This document shows, piece by piece, positions 26,257 through 37,585 of a DNA stretch of 64,000 nt (position 1 is its first letter; each line of letters begins with the position of its first letter). The notes beneath the pieces were generated by a model that worked only from the letters and a program-made list of their open reading frames with translations, searched no databases and had not been told where the DNA came from. The stretch lies in NCBI RefSeq assembly GCF_014644455.1, contig NZ_BMKS01000005.1, positions 130,055-194,054 on the forward strand. Reading direction: 5' to 3'. Source of the DNA: Caldovatus sediminis (lineage in GTDB: Bacteria > Pseudomonadota > Alphaproteobacteria > Acetobacterales > Acetobacteraceae). The translations under genes and the position numbers were made by a program.

Positions 26257-26415
26257 GCACGGCGAGGCGACGGCGCTGCGGCTCCCGCGGGGGGCGCCGA
26301 TGCCGCGGTCGAGGCGCCGCGACCCCTTGCGGTGCGGCACGGCGCGGGCAAGTTGCATATCCGCCTGCCCGCTCCATCCCGGAGCGGCGTGGTGCCGAAG
26401 GCGCAGCGACCGACC

Positions 26416-27216
26416 ATGATTCCCACCGCCTCTCGCCCCGCCGGGCCGGCGACGACGACCGCCCCGACATCCGCAGCGGAGGGCGCCGCGCTGGCGGCCG
26501 CGGGCGGCACGACGCAATGGCTGGCGCGCTTCCCCCTCTTCGCGGAGGCCGACCGCGCCGCGCTTGCCCGCGCCGCGGCCGCGGCGCGCTGGATCGAGGT
26601 CGAGCCCGACCAGATGGTGCTCGACTTCGACCACGCCTGCACGGACCTGTTCCTCGTGGACCGCGGCGCGCTGCGCGTGCTGCTGCGCGCCGCGGGCGGG
26701 CGCGAGGCGATCCTCGACGAGATCGGGCCCGGGGCGTTCTTCGGCGAGATGGCAGCGATCGGCGGCGCCGCCGCCCCGCCGGCGGCGGGGGTGCGGGCGC
26801 TGCTGCGGTCGCGGCTCTGCGTGCTGCCGGCGGAGGCCTTCCTCGCCGTCCTCGCCGCCTCGCCGGCCGTGGCGCTGCGTCTGCTGCGGCTGTTCACCGC
26901 GCGGGTGCGGGCGCAGAACGCGCGGCTGCTGGAGCGCTCGGCGCTGCCGGTGCGCCACCGGCTCTACGCCGAGCTGCTGCGGCTGTCGCGGCCGGCGCCG
27001 GGGAACCCGGAGCGGATCGTGGTCAGCCCGCCGCCGGCGCGGCGCGACCTCGCGGCGCGGATCGGCGCGCGGCGCGAGGCGGTGTCGCGGGAGCTGGCCG
27101 ACCTCGCGCGGCGCGGGCTGGTGGAGGTCGGCCGCCGCGCCCTGGTGCTGCGCGACCCCTTGGCGCTGCGCCAGGCGGTCGAGGCGGCGCTGGCCGAGGC
27201 GCGGGCCGGGGGGTAG
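26416..27216 (+). CDS. Crp/Fnr-family transcriptional regulator
   Basis: 266 residues. After a disordered Ala/Thr stretch (1-32), a cyclic-nucleotide-binding-like domain (about 35-150) contains the jelly-roll marker GPGAFFGEMAAIGG. A linker helix (about 155-180) leads to a winged helix with RRDLAARIGARREAVSRELADLARRGLVEV. There is no FNR-type N-terminal cysteine set, so oxygen sensing by an Fe-S cluster is unlikely. The phosphate-binding loop for cAMP is not convincing, so the effector is unknown. The gene stands alone and converges with the quinone oxidoreductase gene. Confidence 0.88.
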   Translation: MIPTASRPAGPATTTAPTSAAEGAALAAAGGTTQWLARFPLFAEADRAALARAAAAARWIEVEPDQMVLDFDHACTDLFLVDRGALRVLLRAAGGREAILDEIGPGAFFGEMAAIGGAAAPPAAGVRALLRSRLCVLPAEAFLAVLAASPAVALRLLRLFTARVRAQNARLLERSALPVRHRLYAELLRLSRPAPGNPERIVVSPPPARRDLAARIGARREAVSRELADLARRGLVEVGRRALVLRDPLALRQAVEAALAEARAGG

Positions 27217-27250
27217 CGGATCGTCCCCCGGCGCGGCGAGGGCGCACCGC

Positions 27251-28222
27251 TCAGGGGATCAGGACGGTGCTGCCGGTCGTCTTGCGGCCCTCGAGCGCCG
27301 CGTGCGCAGCCGCCGCGTCCTTCAGCGGGAAGGTCTGGTTGACGCGGATCTTCACCGCGCCGCTCCGCACCACCTCGAACAGGTCGTTCGCGGTCGCCAG
27401 CAGGTCGGCGCGCGAGGCGGTGTAGGTGTTCAGCGTCGGCCGCGTCAGGTAGAGCGAACCCTTGGCCGCGAGGATGCCGAGATCGGGGATGGAGACGGGG
27501 CCGGAGGCGTTGCCGTAGCTGACCATCAGGCCGAGCGGGCGCAGGCAGTCGAGCGAGGCGATGAAGGTGTCGCGCCCGACGCTGTCGTAGACCACGGGCA
27601 GCATCGCCCCGCCGGTGATCTCCTTCACCCGCTGCGGCAGGTTCTCGCCGGCGAGGACGACGTGGTCGGCGCCGTGCGCCTTGGCGAGCTCCGCCTTCTG
27701 CGGGGTGCTGACCACGCCGATCACCGTCGCGCCGAGATGCTTCGCCCACTGGCAGAGGATGAGTCCCACGCCCCCCGCCGCGGCGTGCACCAGGATCGTG
27801 TCGCCCTTCTGCACCTTGTAGGTCCGGCGCAGCAGGTACTGGGCGGTCATGCCCTGGAGCATCATTGCCGCGGCCTGGGTGAAGTCGATGTCGTCCGGCA
27901 GCTTCACCAAGCGGTCGGCCGGGACGCAGCGCGCCTCGGCATAGGCGCCGAGCGCGCCGGCATAGGCGACACGGTCGCCCGGCTTGAGGTCGGTGACGCC
28001 CTCGCCGACAGCCTCCACCACGCCGGCGCCCTCCATGCCGATCGTCACCGGGAGGGAGGGGACCTTGTAGAGCCCGGTGCGGAAGTAGACGTCGATGAAG
28101 TTGAGTCCCACCGCCTTGTGGCGGACGCGCACCTCGCCCGGCTTGGGGTCGGGCAGCGGCACCTCCTCCCAAACGAGCTTGTCAGGGCCGCCGTGCTCGT
28201 GGATGCGGATGGCGTGGTTCAT
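27251..28222 (-). CDS. Quinone oxidoreductase (zeta-crystallin-like, MDR superfamily)
   Basis: NADPH-dependent reductase of 323 residues without structural zinc. The N-terminal GroES-like domain has HKAVGLNFIDVYFRTGLY and GMEGAGVVEAVG. The Rossmann part has HAAAGGVGLILCQWAKHLGA (NADPH site). The C-terminal GRKTTGSTVLIP is the typical QOR ending. The ATG at 28222 overlaps the ogt stop as ATGA, so it is co-translated with the alkyltransferase. Confidence 0.93.
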   Translation of the reverse strand: MNHAIRIHEHGGPDKLVWEEVPLPDPKPGEVRVRHKAVGLNFIDVYFRTGLYKVPSLPVTIGMEGAGVVEAVGEGVTDLKPGDRVAYAGALGAYAEARCVPADRLVKLPDDIDFTQAAAMMLQGMTAQYLLRRTYKVQKGDTILVHAAAGGVGLILCQWAKHLGATVIGVVSTPQKAELAKAHGADHVVLAGENLPQRVKEITGGAMLPVVYDSVGRDTFIASLDCLRPLGLMVSYGNASGPVSIPDLGILAAKGSLYLTRPTLNTYTASRADLLATANDLFEVVRSGAVKIRVNQTFPLKDAAAAHAALEGRKTTGSTVLIP

Positions 28223-28719
28223 GAGGGGCTCGTCCGTCCCTGGGGTTCGGACCATGGGGCGCCCGCGCGGCGGAGCGCGCGGTGCTCGAGGTCCAGGAGA
28301 TAACGCTTCGTAGCCGGGCCCTCGCCGCCCGAATAGCCGCCGAGCGCGCCGTTCGCCGCGACGACGCGATGGCAGGGGATGAGGATGGGGATCGGATTGG
28401 CGCCGCAGGCCTGTCCGACGGCGCGCGGCGCGCTGCCGAGGAGGCGGGCGAGCTCGGCGTAGGTCCGGGTCTCGGCGGGCGGGATGGCGCGCATCGCGGC
28501 CCAGACGCGGCGCCGGAAAGGGGTGCCGCCCGGATCCAGGGGCAGATCGAAGCCGGCGCGGCGGCCATCGAAGTAGTCGTGCAGCTGCTCGACGGCACGA
28601 CACAGCAGGGGCGTCGACTCCTGGTCGCGGCCGCGGCCCCAGTCGAGCGCGACGATCGCCCCGTCCTCCTCGGTCAGGGTCAGCTCGCCGCAGGGGGTGT
28701 AAAGCGAGAACTGGGGCAT
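28219..28719 (-). CDS. ogt: Methylated-DNA--[protein]-cysteine S-methyltransferase (Ogt-like)
   Basis: Suicide repair enzyme moving alkyl groups from O6-alkylguanine or O4-alkylthymine to its own cysteine, 166 residues. The acceptor lies in IPILIPCHRVVAANGALGGYSGG. The recognition helix precedes it (TYAELARLLGSAPRAVGQACGANP, containing the arginine finger). The N-terminal half is the short ribonuclease-like domain, with no Ada regulatory part. The start at 28719 gives the MPQFSLYTPCGEL opening. It overlaps the downstream oxidoreductase start. Confidence 0.93.
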   Translation of the reverse strand: MPQFSLYTPCGELTLTEEDGAIVALDWGRGRDQESTPLLCRAVEQLHDYFDGRRAGFDLPLDPGGTPFRRRVWAAMRAIPPAETRTYAELARLLGSAPRAVGQACGANPIPILIPCHRVVAANGALGGYSGGEGPATKRYLLDLEHRALRRAGAPWSEPQGRTSPS

Positions 28720-28759
28720 GGCGACGAAGGGGCGCGGATGCACCGTTGCAACGAGGCCG

Positions 28760-30835
<2,076 letters not shown>

Positions 30836-30913
30836 GGGAACCTCTGGCCGGCGCGGGGGCACGCCGCTACATGGGGCGTCGCCCGCCAGCTGCCCAGCCA
30901 GGGAATCGCCCCC

Positions 30914-31300
30914 GTGAATGATGCTGCTCTGCAGGCCCAGTCGGGGTCGGATGAGGCTGATCCGCCCCTCTATTACCGGGCTCATGTCTTCGTCTGCTGC
31001 AATCGGCGCCCGGAAGGGCACCGGCGCGGATCTTGCGCAGCCAAGGGCAGCGAAGGGCTACGCGACTACATGAAGGCGCGAGCGAAGGAGCTCAGGCTCC
31101 AGAGTGTGCGAGTGAATGCGGCGGGTTGCCTGGATCGGTGCGAATTCGGCCCGACCCTCGTGATCTATCCGGAAGGGGTCTGGTACAGCCCGAAGACGCG
31201 CGAGGAAGTGGACGAAATTCTCGAGATGCATCTGGTGCGTGGCCGACGGGTGCGGCGGCTGATGCTCACAGAGCAGGATAGGCCGTCTCCCAAGGGCTGA
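30914..31300 (+). CDS. Thioredoxin-like [2Fe-2S] ferredoxin
   Basis: 128 residues from a GTG at 30914; no in-frame ATG precedes the domain, so the start is the least certain part. Cluster ligands fit C28 or C29, C41, C72 and C76 in [14 protein letters not shown] and CLDRCEFGP, the spacing of NuoE-like/Shethna-type thioredoxin-fold ferredoxins. The [19 protein letters not shown] ending is standard. It sits directly before mnmE with a parS site between, an arrangement often seen in alphaproteobacteria. Function is likely electron transfer; the partner is unknown. Confidence 0.85.
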   Translation: MNDAALQAQSGSDEADPPLYYRAHVFVCCNRRPEGHRRGSCAAKGSEGLRDYMKARAKELRLQSVRVNAAGCLDRCEFGPTLVIYPEGVWYSPKTREEVDEILEMHLVRGRRVRRLMLTEQDRPSPKG

Positions 31301-31307
31301 GGCCGGA

Positions 31308-31327
31308 AGCGTTTCACGTGAAACGCT
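31308..31327. promoter_or_regulatory. parS site 1
   Basis: A perfect 20-bp palindrome centred on GTTTCACGTGAAAC (31311-31324), identical to the conserved core of bacterial parS. It lies between the ferredoxin stop and the mnmE start, about 4 kb from parAB. ParB should nucleate here, use CTP and spread along the DNA. Its end is 11 nt before the chosen mnmE ATG, so bound ParB could also affect mnmE expression. Confidence 0.92.
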
Positions 31328-31338
31328 CCGGATTGCGT

Positions 31339-32682
31339 ATGGACCGAAGAGAGCCTTTCGACGCAATCTTCGCTCTAGCCTCCGGCGCTGGCAGGGCGGC
31401 TGTCGCTGTTATGCGCCTCTCGGGCGCGCGCGGCTGCAAGGGGATCCTTGATCGTCTGACCGGTGGCAGAGTGCCGCCGCCGCGCATGGCCGGGCTGCGC
31501 CGGCTCCGACATCCCGCGACGGGGGAAACGCTGGACCGGGCACTGGTGCTGTGGTTTCCCGGGCCGCGCAGCTATACGGGGGAGGACGCGGCAGAACTGC
31601 ATCTGCATGGCGGTCCGGCGGTGATCGCTGGTGTTGCCGAGGCGCTGGTCGCGCTCGGTGCTCGTCCGGCGGAAGCGGGAGAGTTCACACGACGCGCCTT
31701 TCTCAACGGCAAGCTGGATCTGACGGCAGCCGAGGGCATCGCCGACTTGATAGCGGCGGAAACTGCCGGACAGCGGCGACAGGCGCTGCGCCAGGCGGAA
31801 GGCGCCCTGGCCGCGTTATACGAGGATTGGACGTCGCGCCTGACACGCCTCTTGGCGCACCAAGAGGCGGCAATCGAGTTCGCCGACGAGGACCTGCCGA
31901 CCGACCTGGGCGACCAGGCGCGGAACGGGGCAGCGGCACTGCGGACCGAGATCGAACGGCATCTCGACGATGGTGGCCGTGGGGAGAGGCTGCGCGAGGG
32001 GCTTGAAGTGGTGATTGTGGGCGCCCCGAATGCCGGAAAATCCTCCCTGCTGAATGCGCTGGTCGGACGGGATGCGGCGATCGTATCAACCCGCATGGGG
32101 ACGACCCGTGACGTGATCGAGGCCCGGCTCGATCTGGGCGGAGTGCCGGTGACGCTGGCGGACACGGCCGGACTGCGGGAGGCAGCGGACGAGATCGAGG
32201 CGGAAGGGGTGCGCCGGGCGCGCCGTCGCGCCGAAGGGGCTGATTTGGTCTTGGCGCTCTTTGCCGCGGATCGGCCGCCGGATGGGGCCACCCTGGCATT
32301 TCTCGAACGGTCCGAACCAGAGGCCCTCGCGGTGGTGAGCAAGGTCGACTTGGCTCCGGCGCCGCGGCAGGTCGGCGGGCGGATCCCGCTCGGTGTGAGT
32401 ACGAGGACTGGAGAGGGCCTGCCAGAGTTGCGCGCTCGCCTTGCCGAGACGGCAAGCGCGCGGGCGGCGCCCGGTGGGACTGCGGCGCTGACTCGTCCGC
32501 GCCACCGTGCCACGCTGCGGGAGGCCGCCGCCTGGCTGCAGGACGCCGAGACCGCGCCGCTTCCGGAACTGTCGGCGGAGGCGCTGAGGGCGGCGCTGCG
32601 GGCGCTCGGTCGGCTGACGGGCCGCGTGGGGGTCGAGGAAGTGCTTGATCGAGTGTTCGCCGACTTCTGCATCGGAAAGTGA
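31339..32682 (+). CDS. mnmE: tRNA uridine-5-carboxymethylaminomethyl modification GTPase MnmE
   Basis: Potassium-activated GTPase that with MnmG builds the cmnm5 modification at U34 of tRNAs; 447 residues. The formyl-THF-binding N-terminus includes [15 protein letters not shown]. The inserted G domain has G1 GAPNAGKSS (228-236), G3 DTAG (275-278) and G4 SKVD (334-337). The protein ends FCIGK, with the catalytic-site cysteine. A GTG at 31318 inside parS would add seven residues; the ATG at 31339 matches the family start. mnmG begins 19 nt after the stop. Confidence 0.97.
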   Translation: MDRREPFDAIFALASGAGRAAVAVMRLSGARGCKGILDRLTGGRVPPPRMAGLRRLRHPATGETLDRALVLWFPGPRSYTGEDAAELHLHGGPAVIAGVAEALVALGARPAEAGEFTRRAFLNGKLDLTAAEGIADLIAAETAGQRRQALRQAEGALAALYEDWTSRLTRLLAHQEAAIEFADEDLPTDLGDQARNGAAALRTEIERHLDDGGRGERLREGLEVVIVGAPNAGKSSLLNALVGRDAAIVSTRMGTTRDVIEARLDLGGVPVTLADTAGLREAADEIEAEGVRRARRRAEGADLVLALFAADRPPDGATLAFLERSEPEALAVVSKVDLAPAPRQVGGRIPLGVSTRTGEGLPELRARLAETASARAAPGGTAALTRPRHRATLREAAAWLQDAETAPLPELSAEALRAALRALGRLTGRVGVEEVLDRVFADFCIGK

Positions 32683-32701
32683 TGGGCCTATATCGCCGGC
32701 C

Positions 32702-34579
32702 ATGGAGGAAGATCGGTTCGATGTCGTCGTGGTCGGGGGCGGGCACGCCGGCACCGAGGCGGCGGCAGCGGCGGCGCGCTGCGGCGCGCGGACGCTGCTG
32801 CTGACGCATCGCCTCGCAACCATCGGCGAGATGTCGTGCAATCCCGCCATCGGTGGTATCGGCAAGGGGCACCTAGTGCGGGAAGTTGACGCACTCGACG
32901 GCATCATGGGGCGCGCTGCCGACTTGGCGGGCATCCATTTCAAGCAACTCAACAGGAGCAAGGGACCAGCGGTGCGCGGGCCGCGGGTCCAGGCGGACCG
33001 AGCCTTGTACCGGCGCGCTGTGCGCACCCTGCTTGAGGCGCAGCCTCGGTTGACCCTGCGCGCTGCAGCGGTTGAGGCCATCGAACGCGATGCCGAGGGA
33101 GCGGTCAGCGGCATCGTCTGTGACGGCGGGAGTCGGGTCCGCTGCGGCGCGCTGGTGATCGCCGCCGGCACCTTCTTGCGTGGCACGATTCACATCGGAG
33201 CACGCCGGTTGCCGGCGGGACGCGCGGGTGATCCGCCGTCGATCGGCCTCGCCCTGTCGATCGAGCGGTTGGGTTTGCCAATGGCGCGCCTGAAAACCGG
33301 CACACCACCGCGGCTCGACGGCCGGACGATCGACTGGGCCGCGCTCGATAGCCAACCGAGCGATGACCCACCGGAGCCGATGTCGTGGATGACCGAGGCG
33401 ATCAGCAACCCGCTGGTCCGGTGCGGCATCACCTGGACGACGCCGGAGACCCACGCGCTCGTCCGTTCGCGTCTTCACGAGGCGCCGGTATATGCCGGAC
33501 GGATCCAGGGGGCCGGTCCGCGCTATTGCCCCTCCATTGAGGATAAGGTGGTCCGTTTCGCCGAGCGCGACCGCCACCAGATTTTCCTCGAGCCAGAAGG
33601 TCTGGACGATCAGACGATCTACCCCAATGGCATATCTACAAGCCTGTCGGAAGAAACGCAGGCAGCGATGGTGTCGACGATCCCTGGACTCGAGCGAGCG
33701 CGCATCCTCCGCCCGGGCTACGCCATCGAGTACGATCACGTTGACCCGCGCTGCTTGCGCCCGACGCTTGAGGTCCGTTCCGTGCCACGGCTGTTCCTCG
33801 CTGGACAGATCAACGGAACGACAGGTTACGAGGAGGCCGCCGCGCAAGGCCTGATGGCGGGAATGAACGCCGCACAACGGGCTGGCGGCGCACAGGCCGA
33901 TCGCGTGCTGACCCGCACCGAAGCTTATATCGGCGTGCTGATCGACGATCTGGTGCTACAGGGTGTGAGCGAGCCCTATCGGATGTTGACCGCGCGCGCC
34001 GAGCATCGCCTTTCGCTGCGCGCCGACAACGCCGGGCTTCGGCTGACTGGCCGTGGGATGGCCTGGGGCGTCGTCGGTCCTCAGCGCGGGGCTCGGCATC
34101 GCGCCTTCGCCTCGGCCGTTGCAGAGGCGCTCCAGCGCGCCCGCACGGAAACGGCGACGCCGGCGCAGTTGGCGATCTCGGGCGTGGTGGTAAGCCTCGA
34201 TGGCCGGCGGCGAAGCCTGATCGAAATCCTTGCGCTGCCAGGCGTGACGCAAGAGCAAGCGGCTGCCGTTTTTCCCTGGTTGCGCGACTTGCCTCCGGGT
34301 GTCCTGGCGGAATTGGAGGCGGAAGCGCTCTATGCGCCTTACCTGCGCCGGCAGGAGGCGGAGCGACGGATGCTATCGCGTGAGGAGCGCACGCCGATCC
34401 CCGAGGGGCTGGATTTTTCCTCCGTGGCGGGACTGTCGATCGAGATGCGCCAGCGTCTCTCCATCGCCCGTCCGGCGACCCTGGGCAGCGCGGGGCGGAT
34501 ACCGGGCATAACGCCGGCCGCTCTGGCGGCGCTCGCGGCCCACCTGCGGCGCACCGCTGGCCGAACCGATGGCCACTGA
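32702..34579 (+). CDS. mnmG: tRNA uridine-5-carboxymethylaminomethyl modification enzyme MnmG (GidA)
   Basis: FAD-dependent partner of MnmE, 625 residues. The dinucleotide fold is [13 protein letters not shown] (10-22). Signature blocks include [71 protein letters not shown] and [17 protein letters not shown]. The C-terminal helical part binds MnmE and tRNA. The usual second conserved cysteine motif reads RCGITWT. Codon use here includes many A/T-ending codons, unlike flanking loci. It overlaps rsmG by 11 nt. Confidence 0.97.
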   Translation: MEEDRFDVVVVGGGHAGTEAAAAAARCGARTLLLTHRLATIGEMSCNPAIGGIGKGHLVREVDALDGIMGRAADLAGIHFKQLNRSKGPAVRGPRVQADRALYRRAVRTLLEAQPRLTLRAAAVEAIERDAEGAVSGIVCDGGSRVRCGALVIAAGTFLRGTIHIGARRLPAGRAGDPPSIGLALSIERLGLPMARLKTGTPPRLDGRTIDWAALDSQPSDDPPEPMSWMTEAISNPLVRCGITWTTPETHALVRSRLHEAPVYAGRIQGAGPRYCPSIEDKVVRFAERDRHQIFLEPEGLDDQTIYPNGISTSLSEETQAAMVSTIPGLERARILRPGYAIEYDHVDPRCLRPTLEVRSVPRLFLAGQINGTTGYEEAAAQGLMAGMNAAQRAGGAQADRVLTRTEAYIGVLIDDLVLQGVSEPYRMLTARAEHRLSLRADNAGLRLTGRGMAWGVVGPQRGARHRAFASAVAEALQRARTETATPAQLAISGVVVSLDGRRRSLIEILALPGVTQEQAAAVFPWLRDLPPGVLAELEAEALYAPYLRRQEAERRMLSREERTPIPEGLDFSSVAGLSIEMRQRLSIARPATLGSAGRIPGITPAALAALAAHLRRTAGRTDGH

Positions 34580-35183
34580 GCGGCGTTCGATCCCCCCGGT
34601 CGAGGTTTCACGTGAAACGCGCGCGCGGCTCGACCGCCTCAAATTTCTATTGCTGGATTGGAACAGGCGGATCAATCTCGTCGCAGAGCGCGACGAAGGT
34701 GCGATCGAACGGCGACACATCGTCGATTCCTTGCAGCTCTGGCCCCTGCTGCCCATCAGGGGCCCACTTGTCGATCTCGGCTCCGGTGCCGGCTTCCCCG
34801 GCCTCGTACTCGCCCTGGTCGCGGAAAGACCTATCCACCTGATCGAATCCGACCGGCGCAAGGCGGCGTTTCTCACCGAGGCCAGCCGAGTTCTCGGTCT
34901 TGCCCATGTCCAGGTGCACGCCATGCGGATCGAAGCCGTGCCACTCACCGGGATGGCCGCGGTGACCGCGCGCGCGCTGGCGCCCGTCCGCGATCTGCTC
35001 CCCCACGCGGTCCGGCTTCTCGCGCCTGGTGGCGTGGCGGTGTTCCCCAAGGGGCGAAACGCCGAAGCCGAATTGACGGAAGCTGCCCGTGACTGGACAA
35101 TGCGAATCGAGCGGTTCCAGAGCCGCACCGATCCGGAAGCGACCATCCTCCGCCTGAGCGATATCCGCCGTGCCGGCGCCTGA
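34569..35183 (+). CDS. rsmG: 16S rRNA (guanine(527)-N7)-methyltransferase RsmG
   Basis: Methylates G527 of 16S rRNA; loss gives low-level streptomycin resistance in other bacteria. 204 residues. [36 protein letters not shown] (SAM motif) and [10 protein letters not shown] are diagnostic. Codons 13-17 (VSRET) are spelled by a parS site, a dual coding and centromere function. It overlaps mnmG upstream by 11 nt and parA downstream by 14 nt. Confidence 0.96.
   Translation: MATERRSIPPVEVSRETRARLDRLKFLLLDWNRRINLVAERDEGAIERRHIVDSLQLWPLLPIRGPLVDLGSGAGFPGLVLALVAERPIHLIESDRRKAAFLTEASRVLGLAHVQVHAMRIEAVPLTGMAAVTARALAPVRDLLPHAVRLLAPGGVAVFPKGRNAEAELTEAARDWTMRIERFQSRTDPEATILRLSDIRRAGA
34605..34618. promoter_or_regulatory. 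parS site 2, inside rsmG
   Basis: Perfect 14-bp GTTTCACGTGAAAC within the first 17 codons of rsmG, about 570 nt upstream of parA and 3.3 kb from parS site 1. In frame it encodes most of VSRET, a known way for a parS site to sit inside this gene. Confidence 0.92.
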
Positions 35184-35985
35184 ACGCCGCAATCCGCGGC
35201 TCCTTGCCCTCGCCAACCAGAAAGGGGGTGTGGGCAAGACCACGACGGCGATCAACCTCGCCACGGCCCTTGCCGCAAAGCGCAAGGTCCTGCTTGTCGA
35301 TCTCGACCCCCAGGGTAATGCCTCGACGGGGCTCGGGATCCCCCGATCCGAGCGCGGCATGGGCAGCTATGCACTGCTCGCGGGCGATCGAGGCCTCGCT
35401 GAGCTCGTTCGCCCCACCCAGGTGCCGACTCTTAGCCTGGTTGCTGCAGACGCTGAACTCGCCGGGGCCGAGGTCGAACTCGTCGCATTGCCCGATCGCG
35501 ACCGCCGGCTCCGCCAGGCGCTTTCGGCCGCCGGCAATTTCCTCGCCGACTACGACTACATCTTTTTTGATTGCCCGCCTTCGCTTGGCCTTCTGACCCT
35601 GAACGCCCTGGTCGCGGCCGATGGCGTCATCGTGCCGCTGCAATGCGAATTCTTCGCCCTTGAGGGCGTCAGCCAGATCACCCGCATCCTCGACAGGGTG
35701 AAGCGGGCCCTCAATCCGGGGCTTACGCTCGAGGGCATCGTGCTGACCATGTACGACCGCCGGAACAACCTCTCCGAGCTGGTCGCCGCGGACGTGCGCG
35801 GCTTCTTCAAGGAGAAGGTCTTCGACACCGTCATTCCCCGCAACGTGCGGGTCAGCGAGGCACCGTCGCATGGGCTGCCGGTGCTGCTCTATGACTTCCG
35901 CTCGATCGGCGCGCAGGCCTACGTTCAGCTCGCCGCCGAGCTGCTGAAGCGCGAGCGTGACAGGGGAGAGACCACGGCCGCATGA
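35170..35985 (+). CDS. parA: Chromosome partitioning ATPase ParA (Soj)
   Basis: Deviant Walker-A ATPase that forms a DNA-bound gradient moving ParB-parS complexes, 271 residues. It contains ANQKGGVGKTTTAINLA (signature lysine and P-loop, 18-25), VLLVDLDPQGNASTGLG and FFDCPPSLGLLTLNAL. There is no N-terminal helix-turn-helix, as expected for a chromosomal type. It starts at GTG 35170, overlapping rsmG by 14 nt, and its stop overlaps parB as ATGA. Confidence 0.97.
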   Translation: MPAPERRNPRLLALANQKGGVGKTTTAINLATALAAKRKVLLVDLDPQGNASTGLGIPRSERGMGSYALLAGDRGLAELVRPTQVPTLSLVAADAELAGAEVELVALPDRDRRLRQALSAAGNFLADYDYIFFDCPPSLGLLTLNALVAADGVIVPLQCEFFALEGVSQITRILDRVKRALNPGLTLEGIVLTMYDRRNNLSELVAADVRGFFKEKVFDTVIPRNVRVSEAPSHGLPVLLYDFRSIGAQAYVQLAAELLKRERDRGETTAA

Positions 35986-36896
35986 GCGCCACTCGCAAGA
36001 CGTCCCGTCTCGGCATGGGACTCTCGGCCCTGATCGGCGACGCCCCGCCGCTCGCCGAGCCCGACCGTCCGGGCCTGGCCCCCCCTGCGGCCGCTGGCAG
36101 CGGCCAGCGCGCTCTGCCGATCGAAGCGCTGGAGCCCGGGCCTTTCCAGCCACGCGGACCGGCTGAGCCGGAGGGCCTAGCCGAACTCGCGGCCTCGATC
36201 CGCGAGCACGGCGTGCTGCAGCCCATCCTGGTCCGACCCAAGCCCGGCGCGCCCGGCATCTACCAGATCATCGGCGGCGAGCGCCGCTGGCGCGCGGCGC
36301 AGGCCGCGGGGCTGCACGAGGTCCCGGTCATCGTCCGCCCCTTCGGCGATCGCGAGGCCATGGCCGCCGCGCTGGTGGAGAACCTGCAGCGCCAGGATCT
36401 CAATGCGCTCGAGGAAGCCGAGGGCTACTCCCGCCTGATCGAGGAATTCGGCCTCACCCAGGACGCGCTGGGCAAGGCGGTCGGCAAAAGTCGCAGTCAC
36501 GTCGCGAACACGCTGCGTCTCCTCGGCCTGCCGCCGCGCGTGCGCGAACTGTTGCGCAACGGCCAGCTCACCGCCGGCCACGCCCGCGCCATCCTGGCGG
36601 CGGATGATCCGGAGAAACTTGCCACCGCCGTGGTGGTTCGCGGCCTCAGCGTTCGGCAGACCGAGGCTCTCGCGGCAGCCAGGCCGCGCGAGCCCGGCGC
36701 GGAGGCCGGAGGCGATCAAGGCGAGACGAGGCGCGACCCCGACACCGCTGCCCTCGCCCGCGACCTGACCGAACGCCTCGGCCTGCGCGTCACCATCCAC
36801 CCACGCAGCGGCGGCGGCGGCCAGCTGACCATCGCCTATCGCGACCTCGATCAGCTCGACGGGCTGGTTCGGCTGCTCGACCCGCACACCCGATAG
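35982..36896 (+). CDS. parB: Chromosome partitioning protein ParB (Spo0J)
   Basis: CTP-dependent DNA clamp that loads at parS, 304 residues. The N-terminal ParA-interaction peptide ([15 protein letters not shown]) is followed by the CTP-binding ParB/Srx domain with GERRWRAAQ (99-107) and [14 protein letters not shown]. The helix-turn-helix contains [28 protein letters not shown]. The C-terminal dimerisation domain closes the protein. In many alphaproteobacteria holA follows; here a gap and a small secreted-protein gene follow instead. Confidence 0.97.
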   Translation: MSATRKTSRLGMGLSALIGDAPPLAEPDRPGLAPPAAAGSGQRALPIEALEPGPFQPRGPAEPEGLAELAASIREHGVLQPILVRPKPGAPGIYQIIGGERRWRAAQAAGLHEVPVIVRPFGDREAMAAALVENLQRQDLNALEEAEGYSRLIEEFGLTQDALGKAVGKSRSHVANTLRLLGLPPRVRELLRNGQLTAGHARAILAADDPEKLATAVVVRGLSVRQTEALAAARPREPGAEAGGDQGETRRDPDTAALARDLTERLGLRVTIHPRSGGGGQLTIAYRDLDQLDGLVRLLDPHTR

Positions 36897-37040
36897 CGCG
36901 CCGCTCGCCGGCTCGCCGTCGGCCGATCCTGCGAGCTGGCGCCGGCGGGCGGCAACCGGCGGTCGTGTTCCGGATCGCGAGCCTTCTGCCTCAACCGGTA
37001 CCCACCCCGGCCGGGTGCGCCCCGGGCACTGCCCCGAGCG

Positions 37041-37059
37041 CAATGTTTTGACATTGTCA
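37041..37059. other. Overlapping inverted repeats in the gap after parB
   Basis: CAATGT-TTTG-ACATTG (37041-37056) is a perfect 6-bp inverted repeat, and the overlapping TGACA-T-TGTCA (37049-37059) is a second dyad. Both sit in an AT-rich patch of the 291-nt gap 36897-37187, which holds no other gene I can see. They may be an operator for the small secreted-protein gene or part of a promoter. Confidence 0.35.
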
Positions 37060-37187
37060 GGTTGCCTCCGCGGGCGGACTTAAACCCCTGTCACATTGCG
37101 GAATGCTCCCCGAGAAGCGTTCACATATATGTTAGGTGGCGACGCGCGCAGTCTGCGCGTCAGACGCATGCAGGGGGCCAGTTTTCC

Positions 37188-37421
37188 ATGCGCAAGGTTC
37201 TGCTTTCGTCGCTCGGCCTGCTGGGCCTGGCGGCTGTTGCAATGCCCGCCTCGTCCGGCGCCGAGGCCCGCACGGCCTTCGACGTCACGGCCTCGACGAG
37301 CAGCGGACCAAGCCAGGTGCAGGTCGCGCCGACCGGCGTCGAGCGCGGGGTCGCTGCGGAGGACGAGGCGGCGGCCCGTCGCAAGCGCCGCCGCCGGGGC
37401 GGCGGCACCGGCGGGCGGTAA
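37188..37421 (+). CDS. Small secreted basic protein, function unknown
   Basis: 77 residues. A clear signal peptide (about 1-24, LLSSLGLLGLAAVAMPASSGAEA) precedes a short Ser/Thr/Val-rich stretch. An acidic patch (AAEDEAA) is followed by a strongly basic end with KRRRR and GGGTGGR. The mature protein is only about 50 residues. An AT-rich leader with CATATATG at 37124-37131 lies 56 nt upstream, suggesting its own promoter. No family is recognised. The charge pattern suggests binding to an anionic partner such as nucleic acid or polysaccharide, which is speculation. Confidence 0.6.
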   Translation: MRKVLLSSLGLLGLAAVAMPASSGAEARTAFDVTASTSSGPSQVQVAPTGVERGVAAEDEAAARRKRRRRGGGTGGR

Positions 37422-37585
37422 CGACCCGCTCTGACCCGTCGGCCCGCAGACCTCGTCGCGTCGCGCGCCGCCTGAGGGGGGAATGAGGCGGCAGCGAGCC
37501 GTGCGGGCCGACCTGCGGCCGCACCCGGCGGATGCACGATCGGAACCGGTCGCCATCCGGCGCGGGCGCCGCGCCCGCCTCGGCC

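Noticed and set aside
37048-37083. Sigma-70 promoter from TTGACA (37048-37053)
   Set aside because: No acceptable -10 lies 16-18 nt downstream; the DNA there is GC-rich. The TTGACA is better read as part of the inverted repeats.
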